64,000 nucleotides of DNA, taken from the NCBI RefSeq assembly GCF_009725165.1, contig NZ_WNZW01000001.1, positions 1,116,001 through 1,180,000 of the forward strand. Reading direction: 5' to 3'. The position numbers were made by a program, and so were the translations under genes. The DNA is from Paenibacillus woosongensis. Its GTDB lineage: Bacteria > Bacillota > Bacilli > Paenibacillales > Paenibacillaceae. The notes below the pieces were generated by a model that did no database searches, was not told where the DNA came from, and saw nothing but the letters and a program-made list of their open reading frames with translations. This document shows positions 6,843-15,611 of the stretch, piece by piece (position 1 is the first letter of the stretch; each line of letters starts with the position of its first letter).

Positions 6843-9266
6843 TTAATTGTTCTGTTTAGCGACCTTCAGCATTTTGCCCCTCTCTCTGAAGAAATGCCGG
6901 AAGCCTTTGAAGAACTGGCCGTTGACTACCATCAGGAGTCCGTCCAGCATCGGCATATTCACGATGCCGCCCGTCATTCTCGCAATTCCCCTGAACGGCA
7001 TATGATAGACAGACATCATGATCAGATTGGCGGTACTCCGCTTGCCTATCTTCCACAAAAACCTATGGGCAAACGAGATGATGTGAAATGCGAATCTAGC
7101 AAAGGCGCTTCTGGCATACTGGCATTGGGCAATCGTATCGTTGTAGCCGAGCGGCTTCGTACGGTCCCAGGACGCTGCGGGAACCTTGTACCCAAGCAGG
7201 CTCTCGAATTCCTCCTGGCTCACATGGCCAGCCTGTCCGGAGTAATACGATGGCAGCTTCTCCTTGTCATACGGCAGCGGAGCGTTCGTTCCTGCAACAG
7301 CATGAATGCCCTTTAACCGGATATCCGCGCTGGATGCGCCAATCATGATCTCATACTGAGCTTCTTCGATTTCCCATCGATTCGTCTTTACATTGAAATA
7401 ACGGAATGTTTTATCGTCAAAAGGGATCAGCACGGTTCTTGACTCGCCCGCTTGCAATGATACTTTGGCGAATCCCTTTAGTTCTTTCCTTGGTCTGAAA
7501 ATATCAGCTGAATTGCAGCCGACGTAAAGCTGTGCCACCTCTGCTCCGGCTCTGGTTCCCGTGTTCGTTATTTTGAAGGCCACGCCTTCAGAGATAATCT
7601 GAATATCGGAGTATTCAAAGGTGGTATAACTGAGGCCATAGCCAAACGGGAAAAGAACCTCCACATTCGCCGTATCATAATACCGATAGCCAATATACAG
7701 TCCTTCCCTGTATTCCACGCTTACTTCCTTGCCCGGGAAATGACGGTAAGCCGGCGTATCTTCATAACGGAGAGGATAAGTTTCCGCCAGTTTACCGGAT
7801 GGATTCACCTCGCCGGTTAATACACGAAGAATGGCTTTTGCCCCTGCCTGACCGCTTAAATAACCGTGGATCAGTCCCTTCACTTTATCAATCCATGGCA
7901 TCTCTACCGCAGAGCCGCAGGAGAGAACGACCACAATATTCGAATTCACTTTATGCAGGGCGTGAAGCAGATCGATCTGGTTCTGAGGGATTTTCATGTC
8001 CTGCCTGTCCAGCCCCTCCGCCTCCGTTACTTCATCCAAGCCCATGTACAGCAGAACGACTTCCGCCTTCTCGGCAAGGGCGCATGCCTTATCGATTTTC
8101 CGCTGGTTTCTCCTTCCGTAACGCTCGAATCCAGGCTCAAATCCAATGCTAACGATGCCCGATTCCTCGATGCAATTCAGGGTATGATCCAGTATCGTCG
8201 GATTGACGATCGATGACCCTGCTCCCTGATATCTGGCTTGCTGCGCAAAATCCCCAATGACTGCTACTTTCACGCCAGCCTGCAGCGGCAATATATCCCC
8301 TTCGTTCTTCAGCAGCACAATCGATTCCTCAGCCGCTTCCTGGGCTGCCCTGTGATGCTCTTTCATATTGAACCCTTTGCTCGGGGATTTCTCGTAAACT
8401 GCTTCTGTCGTAAAAATAAGCTCCAGCAGCCGGTCGACGCATTCGTCCAATACTTCCTCTTTCAGCAAACCGCTGCGTACGGCCCGAACAATGTCTTCAT
8501 TCGTCTCTCCCGCCGTTGTTGGCATTTCAAGCTCATTGCCGGCGATCAATCCGGCCACACGGTCGTTGCTGCCGCCCCAATCGGTGACGACAACTCCTTC
8601 GAAATTCCATTCATCGCGGAGGATTTCCCGCATCAAGTGCAAATTCTCATTCGTATATTCGCCATTCAGCTTATTGTAAGAAGACATGACGGTCTTCGTA
8701 TTGCCTTCCGCAACCGCAATCTCAAAAGCCGTCAGATAAATTTCCCTTAGCGTTCTCTCATCTACGATCGTATCGATCGACATCCGTCTTTCTTCCTGGT
8801 TGTTCGCGGCAAAATGCTTTACGCAAGCCGATATGCCTTGCGATTGAATTCCCCGGATATACCCTGCAGCCATTTTGCCGGCATGATAGGGATCTTCGCT
8901 AAAATACTCAAAGTTTCTTCCGCACAGGGGGCTGCGCTTCATATTGACCCCCGGGCCGAGCAGCACGTTGACTTTCTGGGCAACGGCTTCCTTGCCAAGG
9001 TAATTTCCGATTCGTTCTCCTAACTCCACGTTCCAGCTGTTTGCCACTGCAGCCGCCGTTGGGAAGCATGTCGCAGGGATACTCTCATTCAACCCTAAAT
9101 GATCGGCTGCGGCCTGCTGCTTGCGGATGCCGTGCGGGCCATCTGCAAGGAATATGCTAGGAATGCCGAGTCGATCAATATTTTGCGTCTGCCAGAAGTC
9201 TTTTCCCGACATCAAAGATGCTTTTTCTTCCAGCGTCATTTTCTTTATAAGTTCAGTATGTTTCAT
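6843..9266 (-). CDS. Glycoside hydrolase family 3 beta-glycosidase (soluble), paralogue
   Basis: 807 residues, highly similar along its whole length to the GH3 at 2579-5014, including KHF at 150-152 and nucleophile Asp229 in VVVTDWGG. No signal peptide. The same C-terminal extension (about 100 residues, motif MPFRGIARMTGG) is present. I place the start at 9266 (MKHTEL), preceded by GGAAGA, instead of the farther upstream frame at 9326, because the paralogue begins at the same place. A strong hairpin (9285-9312) lies just upstream in the intercistronic gap. The two paralogues in one locus may act on different linkages or at different times. Confidence 0.92.
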   Translation of the reverse strand: MKHTELIKKMTLEEKASLMSGKDFWQTQNIDRLGIPSIFLADGPHGIRKQQAAADHLGLNESIPATCFPTAAAVANSWNVELGERIGNYLGKEAVAQKVNVLLGPGVNMKRSPLCGRNFEYFSEDPYHAGKMAAGYIRGIQSQGISACVKHFAANNQEERRMSIDTIVDERTLREIYLTAFEIAVAEGNTKTVMSSYNKLNGEYTNENLHLMREILRDEWNFEGVVVTDWGGSNDRVAGLIAGNELEMPTTAGETNEDIVRAVRSGLLKEEVLDECVDRLLELIFTTEAVYEKSPSKGFNMKEHHRAAQEAAEESIVLLKNEGDILPLQAGVKVAVIGDFAQQARYQGAGSSIVNPTILDHTLNCIEESGIVSIGFEPGFERYGRRNQRKIDKACALAEKAEVVLLYMGLDEVTEAEGLDRQDMKIPQNQIDLLHALHKVNSNIVVVLSCGSAVEMPWIDKVKGLIHGYLSGQAGAKAILRVLTGEVNPSGKLAETYPLRYEDTPAYRHFPGKEVSVEYREGLYIGYRYYDTANVEVLFPFGYGLSYTTFEYSDIQIISEGVAFKITNTGTRAGAEVAQLYVGCNSADIFRPRKELKGFAKVSLQAGESRTVLIPFDDKTFRYFNVKTNRWEIEEAQYEIMIGASSADIRLKGIHAVAGTNAPLPYDKEKLPSYYSGQAGHVSQEEFESLLGYKVPAASWDRTKPLGYNDTIAQCQYARSAFARFAFHIISFAHRFLWKIGKRSTANLIMMSVYHMPFRGIARMTGGIVNMPMLDGLLMVVNGQFFKGFRHFFRERGKMLKVAKQNN

Positions 9267-9284
9267 GGTCTCTTCCTTTTGTTT

Positions 9285-9312
9285 TTGGCGGTACCCTGAA
9301 GAGTACCGCCAA
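9285..9312 (-). promoter_or_regulatory. Intercistronic hairpin between two GH3 genes
   Basis: TTGGCGGTAC and GTACCGCCAA form a perfect 10-bp stem with an 8-nt loop. On the minus strand it is not followed by a T run, so it is more likely an mRNA stability or processing hairpin than a terminator. Confidence 0.6.
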
Positions 9313-9339
9313 AGTGTTTTTATCAATTTGTTCTATAAT

Positions 9340-12219
9340 TTAAGCTGCTGCCGCAGCAGCCGGTTTGCGTTTGCGGAATAAGAAGAAGAAGCCGGCAGCA
9401 ACACCGATCACGATAAGGATATCTACTGCAATCGTAATTTTCACCCAGTTCGCCAAATCCGTGCTCATCCCGTTCTCCATTCCGTTGCTGTTCGCTACGG
9501 TGTACAGCACGTTGTGCGCGTTGTCTCTCATGGCCCATAATGTATCATTGCTCTTGGCGTTGACTTCTGGTACGCCGTACGGTGCAACCCCGGTAAGAAG
9601 GATATCGTTACCTGCACGGAAGGCAAGTTCAGCGGTCATATAAGGATAAGAAGGACCAATAAAGAAGTCTGTATTGACGATCCCCTTGAAGCCCCATTCG
9701 TTGCGAAGCACTTCTTTCATCAGGGCCGGGCTCGCACCTGCCCAGGTATGTCCAATGCTGTTGAATGCGGACATCGCCCCTTTCGCGCCTCCTTCCTTCA
9801 CCGCATATTCAAATGCCTTCAGGTAGATTTCGCGGATCGCTTGTTCGTTGCTCCAGGTTAGAACGCCTAGTGTACGATTTTTCTCCTGATCATTTAACGC
9901 AAAGTGCTTCATGTAGACGAATCCGCCATGGCTTTGGTAGCCCTTAGTCACAGCGGCGGCCATCTTGCCGGAAAGAAGAGCGTCCTCGGAATAATATTCG
10001 AAGTTTCTGCCGGAGAATGCGGTGCGATGGATGTTAACGCCTGGTGCATACCAGCCGCTTACTCCGTATGCTTTCGCTTCTGCGCCTACGGCATCGCCCA
10101 TCATCTCGACAAGCTCCAGGTTCCAGGTTTGTCCAAGCATCGTCTCTGAAGGGAAGGCGATTCCCGACATCGGATTCTTGGACAAAAGTGCGCTAATGCC
10201 CGCTGGTCCATCATAGTCTGTGGTTGCCGGTTTGCCGACAGATGCCACTTCGACGGTACGATAACCGCCAAGCGTCCCGATCGAAACCAGGTCATGGACT
10301 GACAACTGATCCAGCAACTCGTTCCAGCTGGCATCCTCATAATCGACACCGACGTAATCCTTTAACGTCTTTCCATGATCTGCTCCCGTCGTCGGCGCGC
10401 TCTGCTGCTCGTCCGCAGGAATGTCGTAGCGCTTGCTGTTCACATAGTCGACGAATGCAGCGTTCACAACCGTACCTTTGACTTCCTCTACAGCGCCATC
10501 AGCGTTCTTCGCTTGAAGGACTTCATTGGTGTTCAGGACATCCATATTCGCAAAACCATTTGCCCGGGACAGGTATGCTGGAATGCTGCCCTCCCCGGTG
10601 ACCAGATCATCAAATTGATTGACCGCTACTTGCTGATCCGAAGAACGGCCGTTCTGGTCAAACACCACTTCCGTCAAGTTCTTCGAACCTACATCAGCGA
10701 TTTTGTCATGCGAGTTCTTCATAAGCATGAGCTTATATTCGCCTGCTTCAAGAACATAAGAGCCAGTTGGGCTGAAGACTTTAGCATAATCATAGGAAGC
10801 CATATCTTCTACTTTAAAAGTCAGGGTCAACGTCTCCGAATCGCCCGGCTGAATTACACCTGTCTTCGCAAAAGCAGCTAGCTCGACAGAAGACTTTTCA
10901 ATTTTTCCAGTGTAAGGTGCGGAATAGTAGAGCTGTACAACTTCCTTTCCTTCCATGGAGCCTGTATTCGTCACTTTGATGTCAACCGAAATGTCCGTAT
11001 CATTCCACTTCAAGCTGTCCGGAACAACCTCTTGTTCGAAGGTCGTGTAGCTTAAACCATGTCCGAACGGGAACATGACCTTCTCGTCATAGTTGATCGC
11101 CCCTTCAGCCGCTGCAGTCTCGTAGTAGCGATAGCCTACATAAATCCCCTCGGTGTAGTTGACGTAAGTCAGCGGAACGTTGTTTTTATCTACGGCCAAA
11201 GCATATGTACCATCACCGTTATCCAGGACATAGCGCAAATCGCCAAAATTCTTCATTGCCGGCGCATCAAGCATATCTGTCGCGAACAAGTCCACCGTCT
11301 TGCCTGACGGATTGAGCTGTCCCGCTAGAATTTTGCCAAGTGAAGCAAAACCTTTTTGTCCCGGTCCAGCGACCGTCACAATGCTCTTGATTTGGTCGTA
11401 TTTTTTGATCCAATCCAGTTCAAACGTATTCGAGCCGTTCACGATGACGATGATTTTGTCAAAATGCTTTGTAACCGCGTCGATCATGCCAAGCTCCCGA
11501 TTGGACAGCTCCAGGTAATGCTTATTAGGATCCAGATCGTCAGAATTCCCGAAACGTTCACCGCTAGGTCCCATCGTCGTTCCATTCGGATCATAGGTAT
11601 CCGGACCGTCCAAGACCGCCGGAAGGTCGGTCCCCTCTCCCCCTGCACGGGCAAGGAAGATGATCGCTGTATCCGAGAACTCGGTGGCCTGCTTCATTCT
11701 TTCCTCGGTATAGAACTCGGAAGCTACGGGTTCTGGAATCGTCCAGTCATATCCCTCAATTCCCGATATGGGTCTTTCCAGGCCTGTTGCTACGTAATCG
11801 TTATATAATTGCTCGTTGATCTCAAATCCGGCTGCTTCCAGACCCGCCTTTGGCGTTACAGCCGTGGATGAGTCTGCCGCACCGGAACCAGAGCCCAGGT
11901 ATACAGGCGCCGTAAAGCTCCATCCGAAAACATTGACTTTCTTGTTCGCCGTCATCGGCAGCATGCTGTCATGATTCTGGAGGAGAACGATCCCTTCATC
12001 CGTGATCAGCTCCGACACCACTTCTGAGTTAGCCCGCGCTTGTTGCGCTTCCGGCGTCGTGATATCGATTTTGGAAAAATAAGCCGTAATGACATCCGAG
12101 TAGTAGGCCAGTGCAATGTTAGCCCCTGTGCCGATAAGCAATACGAGTACCAGCAGAGAACTCATAATCACACGGAACCTTTTTTTCGATTTACCAGACA
12201 TAAACTTTCTTGCCCCCAT
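9340..12219 (-). CDS. Domain-swapped membrane GH3 glycosidase
   Basis: 959 residues. A transmembrane segment lies near residues 15-37 and another near the C-terminus (about 928-948), ending in FRKRKP and six alanines. Between them the usual GH3 order is reversed: the alpha/beta sandwich (EGIVLLQNHDSMLP) and fibronectin-III-like part come first, the TIM barrel second (GRNFEYYSED, YMKHFALND), with nucleophile Asp851 in GIVNTDFFIG. GH3 enzymes with this order are known from Ruminococcus albus and Butyrivibrio. With both ends in the membrane, the catalytic part should face outside. The start at 12219 lacks a clear ribosome site; an in-frame ATG six codons later is an alternative. It is the first gene of the glycan operon. 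Confidence 0.88.
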   Translation of the reverse strand: MGARKFMSGKSKKRFRVIMSSLLVLVLLIGTGANIALAYYSDVITAYFSKIDITTPEAQQARANSEVVSELITDEGIVLLQNHDSMLPMTANKKVNVFGWSFTAPVYLGSGSGAADSSTAVTPKAGLEAAGFEINEQLYNDYVATGLERPISGIEGYDWTIPEPVASEFYTEERMKQATEFSDTAIIFLARAGGEGTDLPAVLDGPDTYDPNGTTMGPSGERFGNSDDLDPNKHYLELSNRELGMIDAVTKHFDKIIVIVNGSNTFELDWIKKYDQIKSIVTVAGPGQKGFASLGKILAGQLNPSGKTVDLFATDMLDAPAMKNFGDLRYVLDNGDGTYALAVDKNNVPLTYVNYTEGIYVGYRYYETAAAEGAINYDEKVMFPFGHGLSYTTFEQEVVPDSLKWNDTDISVDIKVTNTGSMEGKEVVQLYYSAPYTGKIEKSSVELAAFAKTGVIQPGDSETLTLTFKVEDMASYDYAKVFSPTGSYVLEAGEYKLMLMKNSHDKIADVGSKNLTEVVFDQNGRSSDQQVAVNQFDDLVTGEGSIPAYLSRANGFANMDVLNTNEVLQAKNADGAVEEVKGTVVNAAFVDYVNSKRYDIPADEQQSAPTTGADHGKTLKDYVGVDYEDASWNELLDQLSVHDLVSIGTLGGYRTVEVASVGKPATTDYDGPAGISALLSKNPMSGIAFPSETMLGQTWNLELVEMMGDAVGAEAKAYGVSGWYAPGVNIHRTAFSGRNFEYYSEDALLSGKMAAAVTKGYQSHGGFVYMKHFALNDQEKNRTLGVLTWSNEQAIREIYLKAFEYAVKEGGAKGAMSAFNSIGHTWAGASPALMKEVLRNEWGFKGIVNTDFFIGPSYPYMTAELAFRAGNDILLTGVAPYGVPEVNAKSNDTLWAMRDNAHNVLYTVANSNGMENGMSTDLANWVKITIAVDILIVIGVAAGFFFLFRKRKPAAAAAA

Positions 12220-12232
12220 TATCTAGTTAGTT

Positions 12233-12245
12233 TGAAACGCTTTCA
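12233..12245 (-). promoter_or_regulatory. cre-like palindrome near GH3 start
   Basis: TGAAACGCTTTCA is a palindrome resembling a CcpA catabolite site but one base shorter than the 14-bp consensus. It lies 13 bp upstream of the domain-swapped GH3 gene. Function is uncertain. Confidence 0.3.
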
Positions 12246-12359
12246 TGAGCCGCAAATCATGGATGAGCGTTCATGTTGACTGCAATGTAAGCTTAACGTA
12301 AACAGAATGAATATAGAATCAACCAAACGTTAAGGGGCGGCAACTTTTAGTTGACTACT

Positions 12360-12391
12360 AAAAAAAGCCGTCCTGACGGAAGGCTTCTCCC
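12360..12391 (-). terminator. Terminator of the LysR gene
   Basis: On the minus strand, AAGCCTTCCG and CGGACGGCTT-like arms close around GTCA and are followed by a run of T. It separates the regulator from the GH3 operon. Confidence 0.75.
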
Positions 12392-12392
12392 A

Positions 12393-13274
12393 TCAAAACG
12401 ACTTGCATCGATCCTTGACGTATCTTTGAAATAAGGCCACTGCTTTAGACTGGATACTTCTCTTTCTAGAAACCAGATAAATATCCTGCGGAATCTTCTC
12501 CTTCAGTCTAATCAGCTTTAAGTTATCATTCTTGAGCGACTCCTCCACAAAATCAATAGAAACGGCCACGGCCCCATTTCTCTCGCATAATCGATGGGCG
12601 GAGATAATATTGCCGAATTCATGCATGACATGGGGCGAGAAGCCCTGTTCAAGGCATTTCTCGATAAAACCGTTTTCCTTCCCTTCGCCTGCCGTCTTTA
12701 TGACCAAAGTTTCGTTATCCAGCTCGGTGACTGAAATTTCTTGTTTGCTGGCTAATGGATGGCTCTTCGAGGCGACGACCACAACTTGGCCTTCGGCAAT
12801 CAATTCAAATTCGCAATTCTCGATGTCTTCCGTCCCAATGACCAAGCCGACGTCCACTTCCTCCTGGAATATTTGGGTTAACGGATATTCATCGGGATAC
12901 TCTTTCAGCTTGATTTGAATATCAGGATATTGTTTAGAGAAATCATATAAAAAATCCACCGGTAGTATCGATGTTATGGAATATGTAATCACTACGTTCA
13001 GGCTGCCTTTTTTTCCGCTGATAATGCTGATTTCCTTCTTGATATCCTCAATCAAATAATGAATATGTTTAGCCCTGGCGTATAGGAGCTCGCCCGCTTT
13101 GGTTGCTTCCATGCCGCGAGAGCTTCTGTAGAATAATTCAGCTTCCAGCTCCATCTCCAGCTGCCTGATGGTCTTGCTTACTCCCTGAGGGGTAATAAAC
13201 AGGTCTTTCGCCGCCGCTGTAACACTGTTTTTCTCATATACCTTGATGAAATATTCCAATGCCTCTGTGTTCAA
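12393..13274 (-). CDS. LysR-family transcriptional regulator
   Basis: 293 residues. The N-terminal winged helix-turn-helix (about 1-60; VTAAAKDLFITPQGVSKTIR) is followed by a co-inducer-binding domain of the periplasmic-protein fold. It is upstream of the GH3/GtrA/GT2 operon in the same direction, but a terminator separates them. On its other side glf is divergent, with about 210 bp between starts. LysR proteins usually control a divergent neighbour, so glf is the first candidate target and the glycan operon the second. The inducer cannot be predicted. Confidence 0.88.
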   Translation of the reverse strand: MNTEALEYFIKVYEKNSVTAAAKDLFITPQGVSKTIRQLEMELEAELFYRSSRGMEATKAGELLYARAKHIHYLIEDIKKEISIISGKKGSLNVVITYSITSILPVDFLYDFSKQYPDIQIKLKEYPDEYPLTQIFQEEVDVGLVIGTEDIENCEFELIAEGQVVVVASKSHPLASKQEISVTELDNETLVIKTAGEGKENGFIEKCLEQGFSPHVMHEFGNIISAHRLCERNGAVAVSIDFVEESLKNDNLKLIRLKEKIPQDIYLVSRKRSIQSKAVALFQRYVKDRCKSF

Positions 13275-13487
13275 TCGGCTAACCCCCTATTTCCGGACAC
13301 CCCTTAGCCAAAGGTAGCTGTGCTGAATTTACGCCTAGATCAGGGTCATTCTACCAGACCCAATTGCATTGATAGTATAGCATACTTTACTTTATAGCAA
13401 TCCCTTCCCTTGTTCGGCCAAGCTGTAGTTCACGGCCAGCGATTTATGCTAAGATGTGAAATAACGATCGATCAAGGGAGTATGGAC

Positions 13488-14591
13488 ATGTATGATTATT
13501 TAGTGGTGGGCGCAGGTCTGTTCGGGGCCGTCTTCGCCTATGAAGCGAACAAGAGAGGCAAGAAATGCCTTGTCATCGACAAAAGAGACCATATTGGCGG
13601 AAACGTGTATACCGAAGAAATCGAGGGCATCCACGTGCACAAGTACGGGGCTCATATTTTCCACACAAACAGCAAAGCCATTTGGGATTATGTGAATCAA
13701 TTCGCTGAATTCAACCGGTTCACCAATTCACCGATCGCCAATTATAAAGGCGAATTGTATAATCTGCCCTTCAACATGTACACCTTCAATAAACTGTGGG
13801 GCGTCGTCACCCCGGACGAAGCCAAGCTCAAAATCGAGGAGCAAAGGCAGGCCGCCGGCATCACCGAGCCAAGAAACCTGGAGGAACAAGCGATTTCGCT
13901 TGTCGGAACCGATATCTACGAGAAACTGATTAAAGGCTATACCGAGAAGCAGTGGGGAAGATCGGCCAAAGACCTGCCTTCCTTCATCATCAAACGGCTC
14001 CCCGTCCGCTTTACCTATGACAACAACTATTTCAATGACCGTTACCAGGGCATTCCGATCGGAGGTTATGGGACGATCATCGAGAAGATGCTGGAAGGCA
14101 TCGAGGTCAAGCTGAATGTCGATTTCTTTGACCGTAAAGAAGAATGGCTCCACTCAGCCCAAAAAATCGTGTATACCGGCATGATCGACCAATATTACAA
14201 TTACGCATACGGCGTGCTCGAATACCGCAGCCTGCAATTTGAAACGAAGGTGCTGCACGATACGGCTAACTACCAAGGCAATGCCGTCGTCAATTACACG
14301 GACCCGGAGACGCCATATACGCGGATTATCGAGCACAAGCATTTCGATTTCGGTACGCAGGACAAAACGGTCATCACGGAGGAGTACCCGACAGAATGGA
14401 AGCCAGGCGACGAGCCCTATTATCCGATCAACGACGATAAAAACAATGAAATCTACAAGAAATACAAAGCGCTTGCCGACAGCGAGCAACGCATCATCTT
14501 CGGGGGGCGCCTCGCTACTTACAAGTACTACGATATGCACCAGGTCATCGGCGCGGCTCTAACGGAGGTGAACCGGGAGTTTGGGGAGTAA
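13488..14591 (+). CDS. glf: UDP-galactopyranose mutase
   Basis: 367 residues. Interconverts UDP-galactopyranose and UDP-galactofuranose using reduced FAD, supplying galactofuranose for surface glycans. The FAD-binding motif LVVGAGLFGAVFA is at the N-terminus, then DHIGGNVYTE, KYGAHIFHT and GYTEKQWGR, all typical of Glf. The start at 13488 (MYDYLVVG) is chosen because AAGGGAG lies 8 bp upstream and the length matches the family. An upstream in-frame extension to 13410 has no ribosome site. It is divergent from the LysR gene and next to a GH3/GT2/GtrA block, consistent with a galactofuranose-containing glycan. Confidence 0.96.
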   Translation: MYDYLVVGAGLFGAVFAYEANKRGKKCLVIDKRDHIGGNVYTEEIEGIHVHKYGAHIFHTNSKAIWDYVNQFAEFNRFTNSPIANYKGELYNLPFNMYTFNKLWGVVTPDEAKLKIEEQRQAAGITEPRNLEEQAISLVGTDIYEKLIKGYTEKQWGRSAKDLPSFIIKRLPVRFTYDNNYFNDRYQGIPIGGYGTIIEKMLEGIEVKLNVDFFDRKEEWLHSAQKIVYTGMIDQYYNYAYGVLEYRSLQFETKVLHDTANYQGNAVVNYTDPETPYTRIIEHKHFDFGTQDKTVITEEYPTEWKPGDEPYYPINDDKNNEIYKKYKALADSEQRIIFGGRLATYKYYDMHQVIGAALTEVNREFGE

Positions 14592-14669
14592 TGGAGTTGG
14601 AATGAATGTATAGTGTCCGTTCCGCGTTCAGTACAATTGAATATAGAAATACTGGGCTTTATGTATGTC

Positions 14670-14712
14670 AAAAAAGAGTAGAGCCACCCTTCCAAAAGGC
14701 AACTCTACTCTT
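14670..14712 (-). terminator. Terminator at the end of the sugar operon
   Basis: AAGAGTAGAG and CTCTACTCTT form a perfect 10-bp stem with a 19-nt loop. On the minus strand it is followed by TTTT and serves the isomerase gene ending at 14740. It may also stop glf transcripts. Confidence 0.8.
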
Positions 14713-14739
14713 ACGCGTTAATAATATTACATCGTCACT

Positions 14740-15585
14740 TTATTTCCAACCGATTTCCTTCATTTTTTTTCTCAAGAAATCGATGGACGTCTTTGCATAC
14801 CAATCCGGATCTGATTTTCTTGAATGAAAACCAACTTCCATGGACAGGTAGCCATCATAGTTAATTTCCTTGAGCGCCCGAAGTACGCTGTCGAAATTCC
14901 CGTAACCTTGACCAGGAGGCAAGCGGTCATTATCCGAAATATGAACGTGATGCAGTTTCTCAGCCATACGGTATACGTAATCGCTAGGGACATCGCCGCG
15001 GTAAAGAGCATGATACGTATCAAACATGACTTTCACATTACTTAAGCCTGTCTGCTCGGATAACAATAAAGCATCGTCAGCCGTTTCGATCAAGTTGCTA
15101 TCTGAAGGCGTTGGTTCAACGACCATGGTAATCCCCAGCTCTTTGGCATATTCGGCGATATCAATTAAGTTCTCCAAGCTATACTGCCACGCATCCGTTT
15201 GCTTCGTGCCATGGATGACCCAGCCCGCAATATACATTACCGTCGGACATTCCCAATCATGAGCAAGCTGTAGAACTTCTTTATAATGCTTAACCGCGTA
15301 CTGACGCTCTTCCAAAATGGGAGAGCACGGATTGTTCCCGGGACCGCCGCCTGGAGCAGGCAACATGGAGGAAACCTTTAAATTTTGCTCCTTGAGCAGC
15401 TTTAATATAGCTTGTCTTCTGTCCTTTGTTACACTTTCCGGCCATGCATGGGGGCTTGCACATCCAATCTCGATTCCATCATATCCGAATGAGGACAATC
15501 TTCGAATCACTTCTTCTAGCGGATAAGCTGGGACCCAAGTCGGAAAGCTGCCGTACACCCATGTGTTAAATGATATTCCCTTCAT
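14740..15585 (-). CDS. Sugar phosphate isomerase/epimerase (TIM barrel)
   Basis: 281 residues of the xylose-isomerase-like TIM-barrel superfamily (AP endonuclease 2 fold), related to FrlC and ketose 3-epimerases. Likely metal ligands are visible: E157 (VVEPTP), D189 (VMFDTYHA), H215 (HVHISDND) and E250 (SMEVGF). It would isomerise or epimerise the imported sugar or an oxidised derivative. It is the last gene of the operon, 26 bp after the alcohol dehydrogenase gene, with AAGGAG before the ATG. The exact substrate is unknown. Confidence 0.85.
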   Translation of the reverse strand: MKGISFNTWVYGSFPTWVPAYPLEEVIRRLSSFGYDGIEIGCASPHAWPESVTKDRRQAILKLLKEQNLKVSSMLPAPGGGPGNNPCSPILEERQYAVKHYKEVLQLAHDWECPTVMYIAGWVIHGTKQTDAWQYSLENLIDIAEYAKELGITMVVEPTPSDSNLIETADDALLLSEQTGLSNVKVMFDTYHALYRGDVPSDYVYRMAEKLHHVHISDNDRLPPGQGYGNFDSVLRALKEINYDGYLSMEVGFHSRKSDPDWYAKTSIDFLRKKMKEIGWK

Positions 15586-15611
15586 TCGTGATCACTCCTT
15601 GACTGGTTTAT

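Noticed and set aside
2582..12100. Many long frames opposite the GH3 genes
   Set aside because: They are antisense to strongly conserved glycosidase coding sequence and have no ribosome sites or recognisable domains.
12233..12245. Full cre site before the membrane GH3
   Set aside because: The palindrome is one base shorter than the consensus, so it is recorded only as cre-like.
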